A DNA stretch of 64,000 bases from Martinezella tropici (GTDB lineage: Bacteria > Pseudomonadota > Alphaproteobacteria > Rhizobiales > Rhizobiaceae). Positions within the stretch are counted from its first letter, which is position 1, and every line of letters starts with the position of its first letter. Where the stretch lies: positions 124,001 through 188,000 of the forward strand of contig NZ_VNIP01000006.1 in NCBI RefSeq assembly GCF_008370325.1, in the 5' to 3' direction. The notes below the pieces were generated by a model. It worked only from the letters and a program-made list of their open reading frames with translations, was not told where the DNA came from and searched no databases. The position numbers were made by a program, and so were the translations under genes. This document shows positions 21,901 to 30,205 of the stretch, one piece after another.

Positions 21901-22296
21901 GGCGAGGAAGGCTTTCAGCCGGAGGCCGGGCTCTTCCGGCTTCATATAGATGGACAGATCCTCGCGGATGGTCTCGGGATAGTCGAAGGGCCATTTCGTG
22001 GCCTCCTCTTCGACGAAAAAGTCGAAGGGATTGTAGACCGTCATGTCGGCAACGAGATCGACCTCGATCTTCAGCTCGGTCACCGGATCGGGAAAGACGA
22101 AGCGGGCGAGATAATTGCCGTAGGGATCCTGTTGCAGGTTCACGAAATGATTTGACGGCGTGACCTTCAGCGCGTGGCTCAGCACGCGCGTCTTGGAATG
22201 CGAGGCGGGTTTCAGGCGGATGATCTGGGGACCGAGGCGAACCGGATTGTCGTATTTATAATGGGTGAGATGATAGATGCTTGCCTTGATCGCCAT
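18976..22296 (-). CDS. Transglutaminase-like protein with large C-terminal DUF2126 domain
   Basis: Protein of 1,106 aa. The N-terminal part has the bacterial transglutaminase N-domain (HYKYDNPV at 12-19) and a full catalytic triad (Cys180 in KGSCRDTSW, His229 in DLHAWAEV, Asp245 in GLDPTSG). The remaining 800 residues are DUF2126 (COG4196), which contains TMGGEPTFI near 330 and [12 protein letters not shown], both reminiscent of amidoligase/glutamine-synthetase-like folds. First gene of the operon; AGAG precedes the ATG, and 13 bases separate its stop from the next gene. The set is widespread in proteobacteria but lacks an assigned pathway. Confidence 0.87.
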   Translation of the reverse strand: MAIKASIYHLTHYKYDNPVRLGPQIIRLKPASHSKTRVLSHALKVTPSNHFVNLQQDPYGNYLARFVFPDPVTELKIEVDLVADMTVYNPFDFFVEEEATKWPFDYPETIREDLSIYMKPEEPGLRLKAFLATLDRSEQKTVDMIVGLNARLQQEIGYVIRMEAGVQMPEETLEKAKGSCRDTSWLLVQVLRHLGLAARFVSGYLIQLTPDLKALDGPSGTEVDFTDLHAWAEVYLPGAGWVGLDPTSGLLTGESHIPLAATPHYRNAAPISGGYFGEARTEFDFAMRVARVAEHPRITKPFSDESWDALNALGEEIDRVLQADDVRLTMGGEPTFISIDDFESDEWNTAAVGPTKREKADTLIRRLRERFAPGGFLHYGQGKWYPGESLPRWTFSLYWRKDGKPVWQNPALIAQETVKTGASADDAGKLLTAIAKELAIEPEMVLPAYEDPAEWIIKEGSLPENVDPSNSKLKDPEERSRIARVFERGLTTATGYVLPVQAWNARASGTRWVSEKWSTRRGKLYLVPGDSPIGYRLPLGTLPYVPPSRYPYIHTVDPSIPRTPLPEVIVPAGRAMPEASFQADEGAQSRVEQTLGDIRGAVRTAISVEPRDGRLCVFMPPTEGIEQYLELLAAAENAAAELGLPVHIEGYSPPQDERINVIRVAPDPGVIEVNVHPASNWQDCVNITTAVYEEARQTRLGTDKFLIDGRHTGTGGGNHVVVGGANPNDSPFLRRPDLLKSLVLHWQRHPSLSYLFSGLFIGPTSQAPRIDEARHDSLYELEIAVAQVPAPGRGNPPLPWLVDRLFRNLLTDSSGNTHRSEICIDKLFSPDGPTGRLGLVEFRGFEMPPNARMSLAQQLLVRALIARFWRNPLDGKFTRWGTTLHDRFMLPHYVWQDFLDVLADLSENGFGVLPEWFQAQLEFRFPFCGEVEYEGNKLELRQALEPWHVLGEEGAVGGTVRYVDSSVERLQVRFETSNPSRYTVSCNGRPVPLTATGVSGVSVAGVRYKAWHPASGLHPVLPIDTPLTFDIYDTWSRRSIGGCIYHVAHPGGRNYETFPVNGNEAEARRLARFEPWGHTAGGYALRPETASVEFPLTLDLRRPAGI

Positions 22297-22423
22297 ATGT
22301 CTCTTCGCCTAGCCCGCATCGTTGTGCGGTGATTGCTGTTCCCGAAGGCAGTGTGTGCAATGCAGCGAAAGAAAGCAAGGCATCTCTCGGTGCTTGGGAA
22401 GCTCTTGCCGTGTAACGCCAAAA

Positions 22424-22450
22424 CAAAAACGGCGGGTTTTCGCCCGCCGT
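22424..22450 (-). terminator. Intrinsic terminator of manC
   Basis: Stem ACGGCGGG / CCCGCCGT with a 6-base loop; read on the minus strand it is followed by TTTTTGTTTT. It lies 29 bases beyond the manC stop. Confidence 0.88.
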
Positions 22451-22478
22451 TCTGAAATCCCTGGCTTGCTGCTTGCAA

Positions 22479-23906
22479 TCAGCTTCTGCCGAACTCGTCG
22501 ACGAGGCGGATGATATCGTCCTCGCCGAGATAGGAGCCGGTCTGCACTTCGATGAGCTCCAGCAGGATCTTGCCGGGGTTCGACAGGCGATGCACTTCAC
22601 CGAGCGGGATATAGACCGACTCGTTTTCGCGCAGCATCTGCACGTTTTCGCCGACCGTCACTTCGGCCGTGCCCTTGACGACGATCCAGTGCTCGGAGCG
22701 ATGGTGATGCTTCTGCAGCGACAGTTTCTTGCCGGGAAGGACGAAGATGCGCTTGACCTGGAAACGCTCGCCGTTCAGCACCGACGTGTAGCCGCCCCAC
22801 GGGCGATAGGAGGTCGGATGCGTCTCGGTGAGCTTGGCCGTCTTCTTCTCGCTTGCGAGCAGCTTGACGAGCTTGCCGACTTCCTGGCTGTCCTTGAGAT
22901 GGCCGACATAGACGGCGTCCTCGCTGGCGATGACGGCGACGTCTTCAAGCCCCTGCACGGCGACGTGAAGGCTATGCGTCATCACGAGCGAATTCTTCGT
23001 GTTCACCAGTGTCGTGGCGCCGGCCGACACGTTGCCGCTTTCGTCACGATTGCCGACTTTCCAGACCGCGTCCCAGCTGCCGAGGTCGGACCAGGTGAAG
23101 GGCGAGGGAACGACGGCGGCATTCGCCGTCTTTTCCATCAGCGCGTAGTCGATGGAAATGTTGGGGCTCTTGGAGAAGGCGTCGGCATCCAGACGGGTGA
23201 AATCGAGGTCGCGGGTTGCCTTGGAAACGGCCTTGCTGGCGGTCTTCTCGACGTCGGACGCATATTCCTTCATTTCGTCCAGAAGCTGAGCGGCCGAAAA
23301 CATGAACATGCCGGAGTTCCAGTAGAAGCTGCCGCTTGCCACCATCTCCTGAGCCTTGTCCAGCGCCGGCTTTTCGACGAAGCGCTTGACGGCATGAGCG
23401 CCGGTCGAAAGCGCCTTGCCGCTTTCGATATAGCCATAGCCGGTGGCCGGTTCCGTCGGCTTGATGCCGAAGGTGACGAGCTTGCCCTGAAGGGCGGTGT
23501 CGCGCGCCTGGCGCACGCAATCGTAATAGGTCGCGTTGGCGTCGATCTCATAGTCCGAGCCGAGGACGTGCATGATCGCGTCCTTGCCGAAAAGCTCGGT
23601 GACGAGCGCGGCTGCAGCTGCGACGGCGGCAGCGGTATTGCGGGCGACCGGCTCCAGCAGCACGGCTGCCAGTTTAAGGTCGAGCTCGCGGGCCTGTTCC
23701 GCAACGAGGAAGCGGAATTCCTCATTGGTCAGGACGATCGGCGCTTCGTAAAGCTCAGGATCGGCAACGCGCTCCAACGTGTTCTGAAACAGCGTCTTGT
23801 CGCCGATGAACTGGATGAATTGCTTCGGAGCGGATGCGCGCGATAGCGGCCACAGCCGTGTACCCTTGCCGCCTGCCATAATCACCGGAACGATCTTTGC
23901 TGCCAT
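22479..23906 (-). CDS. manC: Mannose-1-phosphate guanylyltransferase / mannose-6-phosphate isomerase
   Basis: Bifunctional type II enzyme of 475 aa producing GDP-mannose for exopolysaccharide, LPS or cyclic glycans. The N-terminal nucleotidyltransferase has the GGKGTRLWPLSR signature at about 12-23, with FVEKP in mid-domain; the C-terminal cupin (about 350-465) has the metal-binding pattern with HHHRSEHW and GTAEVTVG, the isomerase part. AGGAGAGG precedes the ATG. Stands alone with its own terminator. Confidence 0.93.
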   Translation of the reverse strand: MAAKIVPVIMAGGKGTRLWPLSRASAPKQFIQFIGDKTLFQNTLERVADPELYEAPIVLTNEEFRFLVAEQARELDLKLAAVLLEPVARNTAAAVAAAAALVTELFGKDAIMHVLGSDYEIDANATYYDCVRQARDTALQGKLVTFGIKPTEPATGYGYIESGKALSTGAHAVKRFVEKPALDKAQEMVASGSFYWNSGMFMFSAAQLLDEMKEYASDVEKTASKAVSKATRDLDFTRLDADAFSKSPNISIDYALMEKTANAAVVPSPFTWSDLGSWDAVWKVGNRDESGNVSAGATTLVNTKNSLVMTHSLHVAVQGLEDVAVIASEDAVYVGHLKDSQEVGKLVKLLASEKKTAKLTETHPTSYRPWGGYTSVLNGERFQVKRIFVLPGKKLSLQKHHHRSEHWIVVKGTAEVTVGENVQMLRENESVYIPLGEVHRLSNPGKILLELIEVQTGSYLGEDDIIRLVDEFGRS

Positions 23907-24113
23907 ACTCTGCCTCTCCTAGACACTTCATTCGAGAGCCGGCCGCTAGGAAGCGCAACCGCTGCGCTTTCCGCCATGCTCCTTCGACAACGTCAATCGC
24001 CATTGCGATATTTTTCGGCAAAACGCTAGCGCTAATATGCCGGCAATGTAAACATTCGGCGATCTCGGCTCGGAAACTCCAATGAAAATCCGTTCAAGGC
24101 GCTGTTCTGAATG
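23907..24113. other. Intergenic region upstream of manC
   Basis: About 200 bases between manC (minus) and the terminator of the TerC-like gene. It should hold the manC promoter; I see no ORF and no repeat. Confidence 0.35.
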
Positions 24114-24147
24114 AAAAGGCGGAGGCCGTCGGGAAACGGTCTCCGCC
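24114..24147 (-). terminator. Intrinsic terminator of the TerC-like gene
   Basis: Imperfect stem GGCGGAGgCCGT / ACGGtCTCCGCC with a short loop, followed on the minus strand by CTTTTC. It lies 51 bases after the stop of the gene at 24199. Confidence 0.75.
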
Positions 24148-24198
24148 ATTGATGCAGGATTGCTCACTCGCAAACAGCAGTCTTCAGCGCTTCGCTGT

Positions 24199-25311
24199 CT
24201 ACGCTTCCGCCCTGTCGTGCTGTTCTTCGTGCTGTTCGCCATGTGCGGGCACATGGTTGAGGGCGTTGCGCCTGTTGTAGCGGATCGACGACCAGAGTGA
24301 GATGCCGATCAGAGCCGCGCCGCCGAGGCCGGTGATGACTTCCGGAATGTGGAACAGCGTCTGCACATACATGATCACCGAGAGGATCAGGATGGCATAG
24401 AAGGCACCGTGCTCGAGATAGCGGTAATGGGCAAGTGTGCCCTTTTCCACCAGCATTATCGTCATGGAGCGGACATACATAGCGCCGATACCGAGGCCGA
24501 TGGCGATGATGAACAGATTCTGCGTCAGGGCGAATGCGCCGATGACGCCGTCGAAGGAGAAACTGGCATCGAGGATTTCCAGATAGAGAAATGCGCCGAA
24601 GCCGCCCCTTGCGGCAGCACTCATCGTCTTTTGCGAGGCATCCAGGAACCCGGCCAGGACTTCGACCAGGAGGAAGGTCAGGAGACCGTAGATGGAGGCA
24701 TGCAGGAAGGCCGTTGAATCGCCGCCGTCGAGCACGGAGCTGAAGATGAGAACAAGAACCAGCACGAAGGCGATTTCAACGCCCTTGACGGTTGCGAAAT
24801 GCGCCATGCGCTTCTCAATGAAGCCGATCCAGTGCACATCCTTTTCGTGATTGAAGAAATAGGTCAGGCCGACCATCATCAGGAATGTGCCCCCGAAGGC
24901 GGCGATCGGCAGATGCGCATTCTGCATGATCTCAGCATATTGCTCCGGCCTGGTGGCGGCGAGCTTCAGCGCCTCCCACGGATTGATCCAGGCGGCGATC
25001 GCGACGATTGCCAGCGGAAAGACGATGCGCATGCCGAAGACGGCGATGATGATGCCCCATGTCAGGAAGCGATGCTGCCAGACTGGCGTCATCTCCTTCA
25101 GCTTGTTGGCATTGACGATGGCATTGTCGAAGGAGAGTGAAATTTCCAATACGGCGAGAACCGCGCAGATGAAGAAGGCCGTGGCGAGGCCACCCATCGT
25201 GCCGGTGGTGTTCCAGCCCAGGAAGGCGCCGAGAGCGAGGCCGCCGATGGTGACGACGAAGGCCCAGCCGAAATAGCCGAGTACGGATTTGGAGGCGGCT
25301 TGCGGTGTCAT
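24199..25311 (-). CDS. TerC-like / DUF475 integral membrane protein
   Basis: Polytopic inner-membrane protein of 370 aa with about nine hydrophobic helices. Two acidic membrane motifs typical of the TerC/YkoY superfamily are visible: EISLSFDNAIVNA in helix 2 and LEILDASFSFDGVIGA in the second half. Family members export or tolerate metal ions such as Mn2+ or tellurite, but the DUF475 branch has no proven substrate. ATG at 25311 is chosen for the GAGG seven bases upstream; the frame is open for 61 codons more, with no sign of coding. The C-terminus is hydrophilic and Glu/His-rich. Confidence 0.82.
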   Translation of the reverse strand: MTPQAASKSVLGYFGWAFVVTIGGLALGAFLGWNTTGTMGGLATAFFICAVLAVLEISLSFDNAIVNANKLKEMTPVWQHRFLTWGIIIAVFGMRIVFPLAIVAIAAWINPWEALKLAATRPEQYAEIMQNAHLPIAAFGGTFLMMVGLTYFFNHEKDVHWIGFIEKRMAHFATVKGVEIAFVLVLVLIFSSVLDGGDSTAFLHASIYGLLTFLLVEVLAGFLDASQKTMSAAARGGFGAFLYLEILDASFSFDGVIGAFALTQNLFIIAIGLGIGAMYVRSMTIMLVEKGTLAHYRYLEHGAFYAILILSVIMYVQTLFHIPEVITGLGGAALIGISLWSSIRYNRRNALNHVPAHGEQHEEQHDRAEA

Positions 25312-25629
25312 GGGCGCACCTCGCCACAAAGGAACTGATGATTTTCGGATGGGGCGGGCAGCCGTATGCCGAGGACGGCATGCGGGCGAGGCATGGTCAA
25401 GCTGTTCATGAAAGAAGTCCGCCGGCTCATCTGCAGGCGGTACCGACATCGCGAGAGCGCCGTAAAAACTCTCGCCAGAGGGGCCCGGCACCAAAGTTCA
25501 ATCCGTCGCCGATGTCAGGAAGGCGCGGAGATAGTCCATAGTTAGTGAAGTCGCGACACAGGTCAAGAGTTGAAATAGTGGTCGCTCGGACTGCTCCCAA
25601 TAATTGCGAACTCATAATTGCGAATTTTG
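25312..25629. other. Gene-free region between two divergent genes
   Basis: About 320 bases upstream of both the TerC-like gene and the small stress-type gene. It contains a near direct repeat of an AATTGCGAA-type word at about 25602-25625 but no credible ORF. The EcfG-type promoter begins at its right edge. Confidence 0.4.
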
Positions 25630-25654
25630 GGAACCAAACGGAAAAGGCTGCGTT
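25630..25654 (+). promoter_or_regulatory. EcfG (RpoE2-type) general stress promoter
   Basis: GGAAC at 25630-25634, a 16-base spacer, then CGTT at 25651-25654: an exact match to the alphaproteobacterial EcfG consensus (GGAAC-N16/17-CGTT). It lies about 90 bases upstream of the small gene at 25745 and points toward it. Confidence 0.7.
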
Positions 25655-25744
25655 TGGCCCTCAAGCACGTTTGTGCCGTCCGCCAAGCGGATCCCTCGGG
25701 CGTATCCATCACCTTCAAAACAGCAATCGACAGGAGAAGCTCCG

Positions 25745-25996
25745 ATGAGCCCTGACCCCATTTACCGCAAGGAACAATCGCAGAAGCCGGAATTGACGGA
25801 GCGGCAGAAGAAGGCGCGGCCGAATACGCTTCGCCAGGCTCAGGTCTTGCCGCCGCATCAAGTAGATCTGACGCTGCATCCCGTGACCCACGAGGACGTG
25901 CATGTCCCCGCCCATGTCAACGGCGCCGACCTCTCGCGCGAAGCGCCGGCCGATGCCAACCATGGCCACAAGCGGAAGAGCGGCTCGCAGCATTAG
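25745..25996 (+). CDS. Small hydrophilic protein, probably stress-induced
   Basis: Unrecognised 83-aa protein, very polar, rich in Lys, Glu, Gln, Pro and His, with no signal peptide or membrane segment. The ATG at 25745 is fixed by AGGAG about eight bases upstream; the frame runs open further upstream, across the promoter, and is not expected to be translated. The strong EcfG-type promoter suggests that it belongs to the general stress regulon, like many small hydrophilic proteins of unknown role in rhizobia. Composition suggests a disordered protein. Confidence 0.65.
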   Translation: MSPDPIYRKEQSQKPELTERQKKARPNTLRQAQVLPPHQVDLTLHPVTHEDVHVPAHVNGADLSREAPADANHGHKRKSGSQH

Positions 25997-26029
25997 CCGG
26001 GCCGCGGCTAGTGCGACGACAATGCTTAT

Positions 26030-26500
26030 TTATTTGTGCTGGGGCGCCTTGCCGTCGGAGGTGAAGTTGCCGTTGAAGCTCATCTCCGTCGATTTTGCCG
26101 AGCATTGGATGGCAACCGGCTTGCCTGCATAAGGATTGGCAAAGGTGCATGTACCCTTTGCTTCGACCTGGCTGGATATCTTGCTGCCGGCCCCGGTCGA
26201 AATGACATCGATCGGCAGCTGCGCGGTTCCCTTCTCGTTGCCGGGCTTGATGCCCTTGCCGTTGCCCTGGAATCCCAGCATCTTGCCGCCTGACGTAAAG
26301 ATGAAGGTCACCGAGCCGTCGGGACCCGTCACGCTGGCGATCTCAGCCTTACACCCCTTGGAGGCATCGAGTTTGCCGACCATGAGTTTGGAACATTTTC
26401 CACTGACGACGGTGACGCCTTGCGACGGAAAATTTTCCACTGCGCCGGCCGAGGTGGCGGCCAAGACGGTCAATCCAAAAGCAATGCCTGCGAATCGCAT
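26030..26500 (-). CDS. Secreted protein of unknown function
   Basis: Protein of 156 aa with a clear N-terminal signal peptide (MRFAGIAFGLTVLAATSAGA, cleavage after about residue 20). The mature part has four Cys residues (CSKL, GCKA, GTCTF, IQCSA), enough for two disulfides, consistent with a periplasmic location. The ATG at 26500 is selected because AAGGAG lies eight bases upstream; the longer start adds eight residues in front of a normal signal peptide. No family recognised. Confidence 0.7.
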   Translation of the reverse strand: MRFAGIAFGLTVLAATSAGAVENFPSQGVTVVSGKCSKLMVGKLDASKGCKAEIASVTGPDGSVTFIFTSGGKMLGFQGNGKGIKPGNEKGTAQLPIDVISTGAGSKISSQVEAKGTCTFANPYAGKPVAIQCSAKSTEMSFNGNFTSDGKAPQHK

Positions 26501-26671
26501 AAGAAGGGCTCCTTTCAAGCCCATACAGGTTCGCCGATCAAAATGTGGCAGTCAACCCAAGGCGCGGCGCAAGCCCAGGCAACCGGCGTCGATCCGATCG
26601 CTCATTGCGCTTCAGGCTGGTGATCAGAGCACGCCGTTATCGCAAAACGACCGCTCAGGGTTGTGAGGATC

Positions 26672-26914
26672 TCAGTGTGGGGCTGATTCCTGAACGAGCG
26701 AGCCGATCAGCTGCAGCAAGGCATTCTGGCGGTTGCCGCCGCCAGCCAGGAATTCGTAGAGGGTCATGGTTTTCTCGCTGCCGCCGTCGACGACATAATC
26801 CGCCTGGCGAATGACGTAGACCTCGCCGCTCTCGGTGTCGCGGGCGAGATGGAACATGTATTCATCACCATTGGACTTATGGTTCTTGTAGAACTGCCGC
26901 TTCATCACCGTCAT
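26672..26914 (-). CDS. Small conserved-looking protein of unknown function
   Basis: Protein of 80 aa with GGGAGG five bases before the ATG at 26914. It has a compact alternating hydrophobic pattern (EYMFHLARD, GEVYVIRQADYVVDGG) followed by a helical C-terminus, suggesting a small folded cytoplasmic domain. A second Met at residue 4 is possible. No family recognised. Confidence 0.6.
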   Translation of the reverse strand: MTVMKRQFYKNHKSNGDEYMFHLARDTESGEVYVIRQADYVVDGGSEKTMTLYEFLAGGGNRQNALLQLIGSLVQESAPH

Positions 26915-27126
26915 CTCATCCTCCCGTATGATCGATGCGCTGATATGACAGTAGGATGACGGCGCGGCCGGAAGTCAAGCGGCTTCTGGCGGGAACTTGT
27001 GTCGCAGGCGGCGCGCAACTCGCAATCGCCACGAACATCAGCATGTGATTGGCTATCTTCCAAAAGGCGATTATTCTCGACCTGCGCTCGAATTTTCGAG
27101 ACGCGGCAAGTTGGAGATCGAAGCAC

Positions 27127-27435
27127 ATGAGAATGATGTTAGCGCTGGGAGCGATTTTGAGCCTGGCATGCGTCTCCGCAGGTGAGGCGCCTTCAAACTA
27201 TCAGACCTATCACGGCATTCGCGCCGACAGCGATCCGGTGGTGCTGGCAAAATACGACAGGGCCCTCAATCGCTGCGAGCCCGAGGCCTATTCCTGGCAC
27301 CGCGGCTCGCCGGATCCGAACAGCACGCTCTATTGGCTGGCACTGAGAGCCTGCCTCTATCGTCAGGGCTTTATCGATCGCGGTGCCTACGCATACCCGA
27401 CGACGGCGGTGTTCCGGCATTTTCTGGATCGCTGA
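27127..27435 (+). CDS. Small exported protein of unknown function
   Basis: Protein of 102 aa from the ATG at 27127. The N-terminus (MRMMLALGAILSLACVSAG) is a signal peptide; a Cys near its end is not in a standard lipobox, so either cleavage after VSA or lipidation is possible. The mature part contains two more Cys (NRCEP, RACLY), which could pair. Upstream in-frame ATG at 27049 would bury the signal sequence and is rejected. It is followed by an intrinsic terminator. Confidence 0.55.
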   Translation: MRMMLALGAILSLACVSAGEAPSNYQTYHGIRADSDPVVLAKYDRALNRCEPEAYSWHRGSPDPNSTLYWLALRACLYRQGFIDRGAYAYPTTAVFRHFLDR

Positions 27436-27522
27436 CCGCTTTCCGTTCGCCCTGGTTCCCGGCGAGCTCTTTGGGCGATCCGCTCCAAGGCAAACTTGAA
27501 ACTCAGCAGATTGTCGCAAACT

Positions 27523-27560
27523 AAAAAGGCCTTTCGATTTCTCGAAAGGCCTTTGCTTTT
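27523..27560. terminator. Intrinsic terminator between exported-protein gene and tRNA-Val
   Basis: Thirteen-base arms AAAGGCCTTTCGA / TCGAAAGGCCTTT at 27525-27537 and 27542-27554, followed by GCTTTT on the plus strand. The symmetric A and T flanks would also allow it to end the minus-strand tRNA transcript. Confidence 0.82.
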
Positions 27561-27573
27561 CAGCGAATTAGGA

Positions 27574-27648
<75 letters not shown>

Positions 27649-27732
27649 ATCCGATGGCGGCGCATAGATCACAAAACCTCGGTGGCCGTCAATAGGCTTT
27701 TTTTCGGTTTTGTGACGTTGCCGCCGAAAGCC

Positions 27733-28095
27733 TTACGCGGCAAGGAGTTTGTTGACCTCGTCGACCAGCTCGCGGAGGTGGAAAGGCTTGGAAAGGACCT
27801 TGGCATCCTTCGGCGCCTTCGAATCGGGGTTCAGCGCGACGGCGGCAAAGCCGGTGATGAACATCACTTTCAGGTCAGGATCGAGTTCGGTGGCGCGCCG
27901 CGCCAGCTCGATGCCGTCCATCTCCGGCATGACGATATCAGTCAAAAGCAGCGAGAACGGCTCTTCGCGCAGCCGGTCGTAAGCGCTTGCTCCATTGTCA
28001 AAGGACAAGACCTTGTAGCCGGCTTTTTCGAGTGCCTTCACGAGAAAGCGACGCATGTCGTTGTCGTCTTCGGCAAGAAGTATCTTCTGGGTCAT
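27733..28095 (-). CDS. cpdR: Single-domain response regulator, CpdR type
   Basis: Receiver-only protein of 120 aa. Acidic pocket Glu-Asp-Asp at 9-11, phospho-acceptor Asp53 in LTDIVMPEMDG, Thr/Lys switch with KPF near 104. The whole sequence fits CpdR, the phosphorelay target of CckA-ChpT that, unphosphorylated, primes ClpXP to degrade cell-cycle proteins in Caulobacter and Sinorhizobium. The start could also be one codon earlier (28098). No output domain, no cognate kinase nearby, as expected for CpdR. Confidence 0.88.
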   Translation of the reverse strand: MTQKILLAEDDNDMRRFLVKALEKAGYKVLSFDNGASAYDRLREEPFSLLLTDIVMPEMDGIELARRATELDPDLKVMFITGFAAVALNPDSKAPKDAKVLSKPFHLRELVDEVNKLLAA

Positions 28096-28367
28096 CATCT
28101 CTATCGCTAATCAACTTTGTCTGTTGGACTTGTCCAGCTTTTAGGTTAGCGCCACGCCGTAAACAAGCCGTGAATAGTCGGCCAAAACGCGCCAATCCTG
28201 CTTTTGTTCAAAGCATGACTTCGTTCTGCGAAAACGCCCTGCGTTTCCGCTGAGCGGACATCGGGAGATTTCGAATACGGCGCTTTGGATTAAGGCCATT
28301 TCGGTCAAGTTACTATGGACTTGCGGTCATGCAACTGGCAACATGATTACTGCGACAAGTTGTTGAC

Positions 28368-29267
28368 ATGGTAAAGACGTTGATGTCCGCGGAAATGCGT
28401 AGTTTCGAGATTTTCGAGGTATTGGAGCCCGCCTCCCAGACCATACCGTTTGTCTACAGCTCGCCTCATAGTGGTCGCATCTATCCTCCCGATTTCATCG
28501 CCCAGTCCCGCCTGCAGGGCATCGCCATCCGCCGCTCGGAAGATCATTACGTCGACGAGCTTTTTTCGGCGGCGAGTTCCCTGGGCGCACCGCTGCTGCT
28601 TGCCAATTTTCCGCGCGCCTATATCGACGTCAATCGCGAGCCCTATGAGCTCGATCCGCGCATGTTCGAGGGTGCCCTGCCGCCTTACGCGAACATCAAT
28701 TCCCTGCGGGTCGCCGGCGGGCTCGGGACGATCCCGCGCATCGTCGCCGAAAACATGGAGATCTATGCGCGCCGCGTGCCGGTCGAGGACGCGCTGAGGC
28801 GCATCGACACGATCTACAAGCCCTATCATGCGACGCTTCGGCGGCTGATTGCGCGCACCCATGTCAAATTCGGCTTCGGCGTGCTGGTCGATTGCCATTC
28901 CATGCCGGGCAATATCCGGATCGCCGGCAGCAATATGCGGCCTGATTTCATCCTCGGCGATCGGTACGGCACCAGCGCTTCGGCGGAGCTCTCGCGCGCG
29001 GCCATGCAGATCCTCGAGGAGCTCGGCTTCAACGCCGTGCGCAACAAGCCCTATGCTGGCGGCTTCATCACCGAGCATTACGGCCGTCCCACGCGCGGGC
29101 TTCACGCCCTGCAGATCGAAGTCAACCGTTCGCTTTATGTCGACGAGACGACGCTTGAGAAGCGCCCGGACTTCAATGAGGTGGCCGCCGCCATTACGCT
29201 GTTCATGAAGCGCATGGCCGAGCACGTGGAATCCTATACGGGCGATCCGGCACTGGCTGCGGAGTAG
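28368..29267 (+). CDS. N-formylglutamate amidohydrolase family protein
   Basis: Protein of 299 aa in the N-formylglutamate amidohydrolase (HutG-like, zinc-dependent) family, which hydrolyses N-formyl-L-glutamate or related N-acyl amino acids. Conserved pieces: SSPHSGRIYP near 25-34, RSEDHYVDELF near 57, the metal/catalytic DCHSMPG near 180, and a late RPTRGLHALQIEVNRSLY. No other hut gene is nearby, so histidine breakdown is not certain. The start is uncertain: neither 28368 nor the ATG at 28383 has a good ribosome site. Confidence 0.85.
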   Translation: MVKTLMSAEMRSFEIFEVLEPASQTIPFVYSSPHSGRIYPPDFIAQSRLQGIAIRRSEDHYVDELFSAASSLGAPLLLANFPRAYIDVNREPYELDPRMFEGALPPYANINSLRVAGGLGTIPRIVAENMEIYARRVPVEDALRRIDTIYKPYHATLRRLIARTHVKFGFGVLVDCHSMPGNIRIAGSNMRPDFILGDRYGTSASAELSRAAMQILEELGFNAVRNKPYAGGFITEHYGRPTRGLHALQIEVNRSLYVDETTLEKRPDFNEVAAAITLFMKRMAEHVESYTGDPALAAE

Positions 29268-29378
29268 GGATATCTCGCACTCCGGGCTTGTCGGAGGGGC
29301 GAGCGGCAAGGAAAATCAACCTTTAATCTTGGCTGCGAGGCACCGCGGCTGTCTATGGAACTCAATCACGATCGCAAG

Positions 29379-29732
29379 TCAGGATATTCGGGGCATCTGC
29401 TCCGCGATCGAGATAAGCTGCAACGCCTGATCCAATGCAGTTGAGATTATGGCGCTGAGCTCTGCCAATTCTTCCCCGGTAAAAAGCTGGTTCATTTCCG
29501 CAATCGATATTGTTCCGCCTTCGGTTGGCAGCTGTCGACTGTCTTCAGCAAGTCTATCCAGTTGAAGGCGAATCTTCGCAACTTCATCATCCTCGGCGCA
29601 TCCTGAATAGCGAAGAAGAAACGACGCGACGTGAATGGGAGAAAAATCGAAAGCATCACGCCCGCAACAAGCGGCTTCACACATAGTCTCGCAATTCTTA
29701 ATTAGTCCGAGCAAAGGATGATCAAGGTTCAA
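29379..29732 (-). CDS. Small protein with CEAACCGRDAF motif, possibly DUF6331-like
   Basis: Protein of 117 aa starting at a TTG with AAGGA six to seven bases upstream. The N-terminal motif ETMCEAACCGRDAFDFSP has three Cys in close order and resembles a small uncharacterised family (DUF6331, from memory and not verified). The rest is helical and acidic. No signal peptide. It may bind metal, but this is a guess from the cysteines. Confidence 0.55.
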   Translation of the reverse strand: MNLDHPLLGLIKNCETMCEAACCGRDAFDFSPIHVASFLLRYSGCAEDDEVAKIRLQLDRLAEDSRQLPTEGGTISIAEMNQLFTGEELAELSAIISTALDQALQLISIAEQMPRIS

Positions 29733-30026
29733 GCAGAGTTCCTTTCCGAGGCCAAGTCATCCTGAAGCGCAGAGCCTCACGACGAAAAAATCAGGATTTT
29801 CGTACCAGGCATATCGAGCTAAATTCCAGAGTGGTTCGCCATTCACGGGAGCGGCAGTCATATTATTGGGTAATGTGATGGAAAGCGCTCGAACGTTTTT
29901 TCATAATTCGCCGGTGACCCGGTAATGATCCACTGAATATCTACAGGAAAAAGCTAAGGGCAAGTCAGGAAGATCACCGAAATATCGCGGCAGTCCCGCA
30001 AGCGATCCGAAAACCAGGGCGCGAGC
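29733..30026. other. Gene-free stretch
   Basis: About 290 bases with no ORF of coding character and no RNA structure that I can support. It leads into the palindromic repeat at 30027. Confidence 0.4.
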
Positions 30027-30130
30027 TAGAGCAGTTCCAGCAAAAGTGCGAAGCGGTTTTGCGTCCGGAACTGCGTAAAAACAAGAAGATAGAGCGTTTT
30101 CGCGATTCGAAGAAAAGCGGAAATGCTCTA
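30027..30130. repeat. Rhizobial palindromic repeat (GGAACTGC / GCAGTTCC family)
   Basis: Two linked palindromes: TAGAGCAGTTCC ... GGAACTGC, then TAGAGCGTTTTCG ... AAAGCGGAAATGCTCTA. The words AAAGTGCGAAGCGGTTTTGCGT and its reverse complement recur at 36042, 37254 and, in decayed form, at 31785 and 58771. Confidence 0.75.
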
Positions 30131-30205
30131 ACTTTCGGAGTCCTTGCTTGGGTTTTCGGACGGTCCGCGGGACATTGGCGACAACGTGAAGCGCGACGAG
30201 GATTG

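Noticed and set aside
25312..25494. 61-codon extension of the TerC-like protein
   Set aside because: No coding character, and the GAGG-preceded ATG at 25311 gives a normal N-terminus.
26915..27060. GGGAAC word near 26991 as a second EcfG promoter
   Set aside because: The required CGTT box is absent at a spacing of 16-17 bases.
30059..30205. N-terminal extension of the YcxB-like protein
   Set aside because: It starts inside a palindromic intergenic repeat; GAGG precedes the ATG at 30206.
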